From contig JAPYWO010000124.1 of the NCBI GenBank assembly GCA_028276305.1, positions 1-5,406 on the forward strand: DNA of 5,406 nucleotides, in the 5' to 3' direction. Positions 1 to 4,781 of this stretch are shown one piece after another. Within the stretch, counting starts at the first letter, position 1. Every line of letters starts with the position of its first letter. The stretch is from Candidatus Thermokryptus sp. (GTDB lineage Bacteria; Bacteroidota; Ignavibacteria; Kryptoniales; Kryptoniaceae). Position numbers and translations under genes: made by a program. Below the pieces are notes generated by a model. It was given only the letters and a program-made list of their open reading frames with translations. It was not told where the DNA came from and made no database searches.

Positions 1-588
1 GTAGCAGGTGCGATTCTTGCAGGGGGGAAATCAAGAAGGTTCGGAAGCGACAAAAGATTTTTCAAACTCAACGATAAAACCTTGCTTGAAATTATGTGCG
101 AAAAGTTAAGATCTGTATTTGAAACAAAGTATATTTCCACTGAAAAAAATTTTGAAGCAAAACTTTCTCAACATAAGATAGAAATTTCAGATTTCAAAAT
201 CGTGCATGATAGGTACGACGATATCGGTCCGATTTCAGGTATAGTCAGTGTGCTTTACGAAATATCACAAATTGGCTGTGTTTTCGTTCCATGTGATATG
301 CCTTTTTTACCCGAAAAAATTTTATTTTTTCTCTCCGAGTTCAAAGAGTTTGACATAGTTTATTTTAACTTGAACGGGAAAATCTACCCAATACCCGGCT
401 ATTACTCAAAAAATCTCATTCCTGAAATAGAAAAGATGATTTCAAAAGGGATTTTTGCCTTAAAATATCTCATTCAGAACTATGATGGAAAAAAACTGGA
501 ATTAGGGGAGAAGGATCTTGAAAAGATTGGTGTCAAGATTGAAGATATGAAAAACATAAATGAGCCACAGAACCTACAGCGATTTTGA
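1..588 (+). CDS. mobA: Molybdenum cofactor guanylyltransferase MobA, 5'-truncated by window edge
   Basis: MobA transfers GMP from GTP to molybdopterin-Mo to form the guanine dinucleotide cofactor of DMSO-reductase-family enzymes, in the cytoplasm. The frame is open from base 1 to TGA at 586-588, giving 195 visible residues. The nucleotide-binding signature LAGGKSRRFGSDK is at residues 6-18, followed by a GPISGI segment at 76-81 and PCDMPF at 97-102, whose Asp99 is the expected Mg2+ ligand. The C-terminus NINEPQNLQRF matches the family's usual 'NIN-P-dL' ending. MobA proteins are about 190-200 residues and begin a few residues before LAGG, so only a handful of codons are missing. A TTG at 82 is not the start, because it would remove the GTP-binding loop. 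No cofactor-synthesis neighbour and no terminator are visible. A related nucleotidyltransferase such as MocA is possible, but the CDMPF and NIN motifs favour MobA. Confidence 0.9.
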   Translation, partial: VAGAILAGGKSRRFGSDKRFFKLNDKTLLEIMCEKLRSVFETKYISTEKNFEAKLSQHKIEISDFKIVHDRYDDIGPISGIVSVLYEISQIGCVFVPCDMPFLPEKILFFLSEFKEFDIVYFNLNGKIYPIPGYYSKNLIPEIEKMISKGIFALKYLIQNYDGKKLELGEKDLEKIGVKIEDMKNINEPQNLQRF

Positions 589-913
589 CTTTTCCCATTT
601 CGCTTATTTCTTCCTTTTTAAGTAACCAAAAATCACAGTCCTTATATCTTTGAACCCTCCCCCACCATTTCCCTAATAAGACCAGAAGACACATTATGTA
701 AACTATAACCTTCCCTAATCTCTTTAAAACTATTTTTTTCAAAAATTCATTAGATGCAATAAAGACAGCGAAACTAAATACTTTATAAATTGCTCGTACG
801 CTATAATCATTAATGAAACTCTGTTACACCAAAAATTTTTGCTTCTTCTTCCCTTAATTTTCAATATTATTATTGTTAACTTTTTCACTGGGTTCTCGGA
901 AAAATACCCATAA

Positions 914-942
914 TTTATAACCCAGCAAGGCGGGGCTTTCAA
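914..942 (-). promoter_or_regulatory. Leftward sigma70-type promoter with no known product
   Basis: Read on the minus strand, TTGAAA (942 to 937) is followed after exactly 17 bp by TATAAA (919 to 914). Each box is close to the sigma70 consensus. Transcription would start near 907 and run left through the gene-free stretch towards the 3' end of mobA. No recognisable gene lies downstream. In AT-rich DNA such matches can arise by chance. Confidence 0.4.
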
Positions 943-955
943 CTATTTCCGCTTT

Positions 956-984
956 TTGAATTTTTTATTTGGATTTCTTATAAT
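956..984 (+). promoter_or_regulatory. Promoter of tRNA-Arg
   Basis: TTGAAT (956-961) and a perfect TATAAT (979-984) are separated by 17 bp. A start near 991 would lie about 3 nt before the mature tRNA 5' end at 994. The position directly before a stable RNA gene makes this the best promoter call in the window. Confidence 0.7.
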
Positions 985-993
985 AGTAAAAAC

Positions 994-1067
994 GCGCCTG
1001 TAGCTCAACTGGATAGAGCGTGGGCCTCCGGAGCCCAAGGTTGCGGGTTCAAGTCCCGCCAGGCGCG
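994..1067 (+). tRNA. tRNA-Arg, anticodon CCG
   Basis: A complete 74-nt cloverleaf. The acceptor stem pairs 994-1000 with 1060-1066 (7 of 7, mostly G-C). The D stem is GCTC 1003-1006 with GAGC 1016-1019. The anticodon stem is 1021-1025 with 1033-1037. The 7-nt loop 1026-1032 carries CCG at 1028-1030. The T stem GCGGG/CCCGC (1043-1047/1055-1059) closes the TTCAAGT loop. The discriminator is G1067. The following bases are CAA, so CCA is not encoded and must be added by the CCA-adding enzyme. The anticodon reads the arginine codon CGG, which should be rare in this AT-rich genome. Confidence 0.97.
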
Positions 1068-1093
1068 CAAAAAACTCGCCTAAATCACAAACC

Positions 1094-1122
1094 TTGAAAC
1101 AAGTTCTACTTTTTATTAAATT
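1094..1122 (+). promoter_or_regulatory. Candidate promoter of pdxJ operon
   Basis: TTGAAA (1094-1099) and TAAATT (1117-1122) are separated by 17 bp. The predicted start is near 1129, leaving a leader of about 32 nt before the pdxJ ATG. The -10 box matches the sigma70 consensus at 4 of 6 positions, but the same TTGAAA/TAAATT pair recurs at other gene starts in this window. Read-through from the tRNA promoter could also contribute, as no terminator follows the tRNA. Confidence 0.4.
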
Positions 1123-1160
1123 CTCTCGTGAAAATTTAAAAACAAATTTCTTGATAATGT

Positions 1161-1877
1161 ATGAAACTGTCTGTTAATGTTGACCATGTCGCAACACTTC
1201 GTGAAGCAAGGGGAGGAAATGAACCTGACCCAGTAACAGCAGCTCATATAGCTGAAATAGCAGGTGCGGATGGAATCGTATGCCATCTTCGCAAGGATAG
1301 AAGACATATAAAAGATAGGGACCTAAAACTTTTGCGAGAGACGATCAAAACTAAACTTGACCTTGAAATGGCAGCAACCGAAGAAATGATAAAAATTGCT
1401 ATTGAAACTCGTCCTGAGCTTGCAACCCTTGTCCCGGAAAGACGACTTGAAAGAACAACTGAAAGAGGATTAAATGTAATTGAACAAGTACATTTTTTGA
1501 GTGATGTCGTGTCTGAACTTCACAAGCATAATATAAAAGTAAGTTTGTTCGTTGACCCAGTTCCAGCACAAGTTGAGGCAGCAGCTAAAACAGGTGCTGA
1601 TTTCATTGAGATACATACCGGTGAGTATTCTAATGCAAAGGACGAGAAAACCCAAATTGAAGAACTTAACAAAATTAAAGAAATAGCAAAGTTAGCCCGC
1701 CAAATTGGACTTCGTGTTAACGCTGGACATGGTTTGAATTATTTGAATGTTATACCGATTACAAAAATACAGGAGATCGAGGAACTAAGCATCGGGCATG
1801 CAATTGTTGCTAGAGCTATTTTTGTCGGCTTTGAAAGAGCCGTAAGAGAAATGATAAAAATAGTCAAAGGTATTTAA
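1161..1877 (+). CDS. pdxJ: Pyridoxine 5'-phosphate synthase PdxJ
   Basis: PdxJ condenses 1-deoxy-D-xylulose 5-phosphate with 3-amino-2-oxopropyl phosphate to give pyridoxine 5'-phosphate, the last ring-forming step of the DXP-dependent vitamin B6 pathway. It is a cytoplasmic TIM barrel that forms an octamer. The 238 residues are the family's full length and align throughout with E. coli PdxJ as I recall it. Visible signatures are SVNVDHVATLREARGG (residues 4-19), CHLRKDRRHI (41-50) with His42 and Arg44, DLEMAATEEM (67-76) with Glu69, IEIHTG (149-154), VNAGHGLNY (186-194) with His190, and IGHAIVARAI (211-220). These correspond to E. coli His45, Arg47, Glu72 and His193. ATG 1161 is the first in-frame start after an in-frame TAA. 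No SD precedes it, unlike several other genes here. The next gene starts 2 nt after the stop. Confidence 0.97.
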   Translation: MKLSVNVDHVATLREARGGNEPDPVTAAHIAEIAGADGIVCHLRKDRRHIKDRDLKLLRETIKTKLDLEMAATEEMIKIAIETRPELATLVPERRLERTTERGLNVIEQVHFLSDVVSELHKHNIKVSLFVDPVPAQVEAAAKTGADFIEIHTGEYSNAKDEKTQIEELNKIKEIAKLARQIGLRVNAGHGLNYLNVIPITKIQEIEELSIGHAIVARAIFVGFERAVREMIKIVKGI

Positions 1878-1879
1878 CG

Positions 1880-3058
1880 ATGAATCTAAAAAAATTTGGA
1901 ACATCCACGCTTGCAATTCATGGGGATTTAAAGGATAAACAATTCCGCTCGGTTGTTTACCCTATTTATCAAACCTCAACATTTGCCGTTGAAAAAACAG
2001 ACGATTATCAGAAATTTATTGACGAGGTTGATGACTTTTACATTTATTCAAGATATGGAAACCCAACTGTAAAGGAAGTTGAAAAGCGACTCGCTTTGAT
2101 TGAAAACGCTGAAAATTCAATTTTATTTTCATCGGGGATGGCAGCTATCACTACGACGATTTTAAGCCATGTTCAATCTGGGGATGAAATCATTTCTTTA
2201 AGCTCAATTTACGGCGTCACTTATAGATTCTTTAGAGATTATCTTCCCAAATTTGGAGTTAAAGTTAAGTTCTTCCAGATTGAAAAAGTTGACGAAATTG
2301 AAAAACTCATCAGTCCGAAGACAAAGCTAATTTATTTTGAAACTCCTGTAAATCCAACGACACGAATCGTTGATATTGAAAAGATTGTTAAGTTTGCGAA
2401 ACGCGAAGATTTAACAACTATCATTGATAATACTTTTGCAACGCCGATAAATCAAAATCCGATTGATTTTGGTGTTGACATAGTTATACATAGCGCAACA
2501 AAATATCTTTCTGGGCATAGTGATTTGATACTTGGATGTGTGATGTCCTCAAGAGAGAGGATTGAAAGAATAAGAAAATTCAAAAATGTCTTTGGTGGAA
2601 ACCCTGACCCTCATCAAGCGTTTCTTCTTGGTAGGAGCTTGAAGACGCTTGAATTGAGAGTGAAAAGACAAAATGAAAACGCTTTAAAATTGGCTGAGTT
2701 CCTTTCCTCTCACAGAAAGATTCGTAAAGTTTTATACCCGGGCTTAAAAAATCACCCTGAACATGAACTTGCAAAAAAGCAAATGAGCGGGTTTGGAGGA
2801 ATGCTTTCTTTTGAAATTGATGGAGACCTTGGTAGGACGAAAAAATTTTGCGATTCCCTTAAAGTAGCGCTAAACGCTACAAGTTTAGGTAGCGTTGAAA
2901 CTCTTGTTAGCATTCCCGTTCTAACATCGCATGTTGGGATGAAAAAAGATGAGCTTGAAAGAGCTGGAATAAGTGAATCAATGGTTCGTGTATCTGTTGG
3001 GATTGAAAACATTGAAGATATAGTGTGGGACTTTGAGCAGGCGCTTAATCAAATTTAA
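1880..3058 (+). CDS. PLP-dependent Cys/Met metabolism enzyme, cystathionine/methionine gamma-lyase type
   Basis: A 392-residue fold-type I PLP enzyme of the trans-sulfuration (Cys/Met metabolism) family, full length and cytoplasmic. Visible motifs are YSRYGNPT (residues 57-64), where Tyr57 and Arg59 bind the cofactor phosphate of the neighbouring subunit; SSGMAA (84-89); the stacking Tyr111; IDNTFATP (182-189) with Asp183; HSATKYLSGHSD (204-215) with the Schiff-base Lys208; TSLGSVETL (334-342); and Arg370, which should bind the substrate carboxylate. The family includes cystathionine gamma-synthase and gamma-lyase, methionine gamma-lyase and homoserine sulfhydrylases. Motifs alone do not settle the reaction, so no symbol is given. 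The Glu residues expected in gamma-lyases at two substrate sites are Ile56 and Thr334 here. The ATG lies 2 nt after the pdxJ stop, with AAAGG in the end of pdxJ as its likely ribosome site, so the two are probably translationally coupled. A terminator follows 4 nt after the stop. Confidence 0.93.
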   Translation: MNLKKFGTSTLAIHGDLKDKQFRSVVYPIYQTSTFAVEKTDDYQKFIDEVDDFYIYSRYGNPTVKEVEKRLALIENAENSILFSSGMAAITTTILSHVQSGDEIISLSSIYGVTYRFFRDYLPKFGVKVKFFQIEKVDEIEKLISPKTKLIYFETPVNPTTRIVDIEKIVKFAKREDLTTIIDNTFATPINQNPIDFGVDIVIHSATKYLSGHSDLILGCVMSSRERIERIRKFKNVFGGNPDPHQAFLLGRSLKTLELRVKRQNENALKLAEFLSSHRKIRKVLYPGLKNHPEHELAKKQMSGFGGMLSFEIDGDLGRTKKFCDSLKVALNATSLGSVETLVSIPVLTSHVGMKKDELERAGISESMVRVSVGIENIEDIVWDFEQALNQI

Positions 3059-3061
3059 AGA

Positions 3062-3091
3062 CGGGGTGCATTAAGCACCCCGCTATTTTTT
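3062..3091. terminator. Rho-independent terminator between convergent operons
   Basis: CGGGGTGC (3062-3069) pairs perfectly with GCACCCCG (3075-3082) around a 5-nt loop. On the plus strand, six T's (3086-3091) follow a short CTA. On the minus strand the exit sequence is TCTTTAAATTT, a weaker T-rich tract, so the hairpin probably serves both directions. It lies 4 nt after the PLP-enzyme stop and 7 nt beyond the peroxiredoxin stop. Confidence 0.9.
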
Positions 3092-3545
3092 ACTTTAACT
3101 CCTCTAATACCTTAGCTATTTTATTAACATCTGGGACATTTGGTATCCCGTGCTCCTCAACATAACGAACTATTCCATCCTTATCAACTACAATTGTCAC
3201 TCGGTTATGAATTCCCTTATCTTCAAGGTAGACGCCGTATTTTTTCCCGACCTCACCTTTGGGGTGAAAATCAGCAAGTAACGGATAAGAAATTTTCATC
3301 TTCTCAGCAAACGCTTTATGCGTCCAAATGCTGTCAACACTTATTCCAAAGATTTGGGCATTAAGACCCTCAAAAGTTTTAAGTGCATCAACAAAACAAG
3401 CATGTTCATTTGTACAAACAGGGCTGAAATCAAGCGGATAGAAAACGAGGACGACATTTTTCCCTTTATAATCGCTCAATTTATATTCCTTGTCATCATG
3501 TCCCTTTAAAACGAAATCCGGTGCTTTGTCTCCGACTTTAACCAT
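3090..3545 (-). CDS. Peroxiredoxin, BCP/AhpE-like thiol peroxidase
   Basis: A cytoplasmic thioredoxin-fold peroxidase that reduces hydrogen peroxide and organic hydroperoxides through a reactive Cys. The 151 residues are the usual length for BCP/AhpE-type proteins. The N-terminus has VGDKAPDF (residues 4-11). The active-site loop [17 protein letters not shown] (35-51) contains the peroxidatic Cys44 in a P-x-x-C-T setting (Pro is 42). Trp74 and the conserved Arg115 ([11 protein letters not shown], 114-124) fit the family. A second Cys at 50 is six residues after Cys44. In E. coli BCP, as I recall, the resolving Cys is five residues away, so a two-Cys cycle is possible but unproven. There is no signal peptide. 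The ATG is set by GGAG (3556 to 3553) 7 nt upstream. It lies 68 bp downstream of the hypothetical gene and has its own weak promoter candidate, so it may be transcribed both alone and with its neighbour. Confidence 0.93.
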   Translation of the reverse strand: MVKVGDKAPDFVLKGHDDKEYKLSDYKGKNVVLVFYPLDFSPVCTNEHACFVDALKTFEGLNAQIFGISVDSIWTHKAFAEKMKISYPLLADFHPKGEVGKKYGVYLEDKGIHNRVTIVVDKDGIVRYVEEHGIPNVPDVNKIAKVLEELK

Positions 3546-3582
3546 TATTTTTCTCCATTTTGTTTTTAAATTTTCTTAGTAA

Positions 3583-3610
3583 AATTTAACAATTGTCCGT
3601 GATATTTCAA
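3583..3610 (-). promoter_or_regulatory. Candidate promoter of the peroxiredoxin gene
   Basis: On the minus strand TTGAAA (3610 to 3605) is followed after 16 bp by TAAATT (3588 to 3583). It lies wholly in the 68-bp gap after the hypothetical gene and would give a leader of about 30 nt. The -10 box is a weak match to consensus, and the surrounding DNA is very AT-rich. Confidence 0.3.
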
Positions 3611-3613
3611 AAA

Positions 3614-3982
3614 TTAACAAAGAAAAACTTCGTTTCCCGACTTCACAAATCCAAACTTTAAAATTTTTTTAACTCTGAAACACCAAATACCGCTATGACG
3701 GGAAAGCATCTCAATTTCAAATTTTACTTCTCCAATTTCAATGATAAAATCCTCGGGCGGTTCAAATTGAGCTTCAATTTTTATCCAAATTGAAAAACCG
3801 TCTTCGTTGCTTGTTGAAACTTTCTCGCTTTCGCACATGTAAATTTTAACTTCTTCAGCTGGGGCTGAATCAATGAAAAGTTTGTCCCTTTTGCAATGAA
3901 TTAAAATTCTTTCTCTTACGGTCATTTGCCCGTTTTTTAGCACAATCCTGTTAAATAAAACTCTGCCTATTTTCCTTCGCAC
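3614..3982 (-). CDS. Hypothetical protein, 122 residues
   Basis: I do not recognise this protein. It has 122 residues with a basic N-terminus (MRRKIGRVLFNR), an acidic middle, and alternating hydrophobic residues (for example FIIEIGEVKFEIEML at 79-93) that suggest a small beta-rich soluble domain. There is no signal peptide or membrane segment. Cysteines are at 30, 50, 101 and 122, the last being the C-terminal residue, with no regular metal-binding spacing. The start is GTG at 3982-3980, supported by an AGAGGTG ribosome site 5 nt upstream and by a promoter placed to give a leader of about 22 nt. The next in-frame ATG is only at residue 20. That expression signals are in place and codon use looks normal argues for a real gene. 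It is divergent from the oxidase operon and upstream of the peroxiredoxin; a link to respiration or redox stress is only a guess from position. A PilZ-like fold was considered, but the defining motifs are absent. Confidence 0.75.
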   Translation of the reverse strand: MRRKIGRVLFNRIVLKNGQMTVRERILIHCKRDKLFIDSAPAEEVKIYMCESEKVSTSNEDGFSIWIKIEAQFEPPEDFIIEIGEVKFEIEMLSRHSGIWCFRVKKILKFGFVKSGNEVFLC

Positions 3983-3987
3983 GATTT

Positions 3988-3994
3988 CACCTCT
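3988..3994 (-). promoter_or_regulatory. Ribosome-binding site deciding a GTG start
   Basis: AGAGGTG on the minus strand lies 5 nt before GTG 3982-3980. It closely resembles the AGGAGGTG consensus and fixes the non-ATG start of the hypothetical gene. No other in-frame start is as well placed. Confidence 0.75.
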
Positions 3995-4010
3995 TTATTC
4001 TACCTGAAAA

Positions 4011-4039
4011 AATTTAAGAACTCCCCTCTTCAATTTCAA
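4011..4039 (-). promoter_or_regulatory. Candidate promoter of the hypothetical gene (leftward)
   Basis: On the minus strand TTGAAA (4039 to 4034) and TAAATT (4016 to 4011) are 17 bp apart. The start would be near 4004, leaving room for the ribosome site at 3994-3988. Its -35 box lies only 3 bp from the -35 box of the rightward oxidase promoter. Confidence 0.5.
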
Positions 4040-4042
4040 AAC

Positions 4043-4071
4043 TTGACTTTTATATTAGAAAATTTTAAATT
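4043..4071 (+). promoter_or_regulatory. Candidate promoter of the oxidase operon (rightward)
   Basis: TTGACT (4043-4048, 5 of 6 to consensus) and TAAATT (4066-4071) are 17 bp apart. The start would be near 4078, giving a leader of about 97 nt before the subunit II ATG. That leader is long compared with the others here, and it contains the hairpin that covers the ribosome site. Confidence 0.5.
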
Positions 4072-4092
4072 AGGACAGATTTTAACCTAATT
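4068..4092. promoter_or_regulatory. Inverted repeat over the -10/start region, possible operator
   Basis: AATTAGG (4068-4074) and CCTAATT (4086-4092) are perfect 7-bp inverted arms with an 11-bp gap, so the arm centres are about 18 bp apart. The left arm overlaps the candidate -10 box (4066-4071), and the predicted start near 4078 lies between the arms. This is a typical place for a repressor dimer. I do not recognise it as the site of a named regulator; it is not an FNR-type TTGAT-N4-ATCAA box. Confidence 0.35.
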
Positions 4093-4131
4093 AACAAGCA
4101 CCATTATAAAAAACTAATTTTCCCCACTAAG

Positions 4132-4171
4132 AGCACCTCTGACAAAGGTCAAAAACAAAAACGGAGGTGCT
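4132..4171 (+). promoter_or_regulatory. Leader hairpin burying the ribosome-binding site of the oxidase operon
   Basis: AGCACCTC (4132-4139) is the exact reverse complement of GAGGTGCT (4164-4171). The pairing extends by a G-U wobble (4140/4163) and a G-C pair (4141/4162) to 10 bp with a 20-nt A-rich loop. The 3' arm contains GGAGGTG (4163-4169), the only ribosome site for ATG 4175, so the folded RNA would hide it. A small alternative hairpin, TGAC-AAAG-GTCA (4140-4151), could stack inside the 8-bp stem. No T-tract follows, so this is not a terminator. It could be an RNA thermometer, a protein-bound leader or, at DNA level, an operator. Confidence 0.6.
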
Positions 4172-4174
4172 ACA

Positions 4175-4765
4175 ATGCCTGCCATACAGGTTCTCGCCAT
4201 ATCCCTTTTCATTGTTTTATCTGTTATAATTTTCGTGGTTTACGCCACATTTCTAATATCAACGCGTAAACCAGTTGAAGGTGCTGATTATTATAAACAA
4301 GTTGCAAAGCTCCGCTTCCCATTTTTCATATTGTTACTGCTTCTACTGCTTACGGGGCTTGTTCTGACGCTTCCAAAATTTCCATACCCACCGAAAGGTA
4401 AATTCCCTGATGCGGTTGTCTATGTAGCTGGGAAACAATTCGCATTTGCCCTTGATACTCAACCGATTGAGACCGAAGATAGATGGAAGGAAAGAAGTGA
4501 AGCTGAACCGGTTAAAGTCCCAGTCGGTAAATGGGTTGAATTTCGCGTGACGAGTTTAGATGTAAATCATGGATTTAGCCTTTATGATGAAAATGGAAAA
4601 CTCCTCGGTCAAACTCAAGCGATGCCAGGATATGTGAACCGACTTTTTGTCAAGTTTGAGAAGCCAGGGATTTACACAGCGTTTTGCATGGAGCTTTGTG
4701 GAAATTCCCATCACAGGATGCGTGGTGTTGTAGAAGTTGTTGAGGAAACATTAAGTCAAAAATAA
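4175..4765 (+). CDS. coxB: Heme-copper oxidase subunit II with CuA centre
   Basis: Subunit II takes electrons from cytochrome c or another soluble donor through the binuclear CuA site on the outer face of the membrane and passes them to subunit I. The 196 residues have two membrane helices (about 5-28 and 48-67, the second with a run of Leu) and then a cupredoxin domain (about 80-190). All CuA ligands are present: His132 in DVNHGF, then Cys171, Glu173, Cys175, His179 and Met182 in CMELCGNSHHRM, with the canonical C-x3-C-x3-H-x2-M spacing. The mitochondrial-type aromatic segment is missing; FAFAL (89-93) stands there, more like Thermus ba3 subunit II (FAFGY, from memory). A charged insert of about 15 residues (99-113) follows. 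ba3 subunit II has one helix, so the two-helix anchor is a difference. ATG 4175 has GGAGGTG 5 nt upstream. Subunit I starts 16 nt after the stop. Confidence 0.95.
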   Translation: MPAIQVLAISLFIVLSVIIFVVYATFLISTRKPVEGADYYKQVAKLRFPFFILLLLLLLTGLVLTLPKFPYPPKGKFPDAVVYVAGKQFAFALDTQPIETEDRWKERSEAEPVKVPVGKWVEFRVTSLDVNHGFSLYDENGKLLGQTQAMPGYVNRLFVKFEKPGIYTAFCMELCGNSHHRMRGVVEVVEETLSQK

Positions 4766-4781
4766 AAGGAGGGTTTAAAAG

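Larger units (their letters stand above)
589..993. other. Gene-free stretch between mobA and tRNA-Arg
   Basis: No convincing gene is visible in about 400 bases. The plus strand is pyrimidine-rich, so the minus strand is purine-rich, which is how coding strands in this window look. Two short minus-strand frames (942-739 and 742-533) fill most of it, but both need TTG starts, have no SD, resemble no family I know, and the second runs into mobA. The stretch may be the remains of a leftward gene or a leftward non-coding transcript. It holds two divergent promoter-like elements (listed separately) and a 7-bp inverted repeat, CTGGGTT at 888-894 and AACCCAG at 919-925, with a 24-nt gap. No terminator hairpin with a T-tract was found after mobA. 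Confidence 0.6.

Noticed and set aside
82..84. TTG 82 as the start of mobA
   Set aside because: The frame is open to base 1 and the LAGG...DK nucleotide-binding signature lies upstream of it, so the true start is outside the window.
802..807. TATAAT on the plus strand in the gene-free stretch
   Set aside because: No acceptable -35 box is found at 16-18 bp upstream and no gene follows it before the tRNA, which has its own promoter.
888..925. CTGGGTT / AACCCAG inverted repeat as a terminator or riboswitch stem
   Set aside because: It has a 7-bp stem with a 24-nt AT-rich loop, no T-tract and no supporting structure. It overlaps the leftward promoter, so at most it is an operator, with no further evidence.
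533..942. Two minus-strand frames (67 and 69 codons) that overlap by 4 bases as TTGA
   Set aside because: Both rely on TTG starts with no SD, match no family, and the second overlaps the end of mobA. The first begins inside the leftward promoter and so could not be translated from its transcript.
1062..1080. GGCG...CGCC after the tRNA as a terminator
   Set aside because: It has only 4 bp, one arm is inside the acceptor stem, and no T-tract follows.
1116..1655. Minus-strand open frames opposite pdxJ
   Set aside because: They are shadows of a well-conserved full-length gene on the plus strand and have no ribosome sites or family resemblance.
2580..3012. Minus-strand open frames opposite the PLP enzyme
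   Set aside because: The plus-strand protein is intact and conserved through this region. The opposite frames have Ser/Pro-rich translations typical of antisense reading.
3140..3509. Plus-strand open frames opposite the peroxiredoxin
   Set aside because: The minus-strand peroxiredoxin has all its motifs and an SD. These frames have neither.
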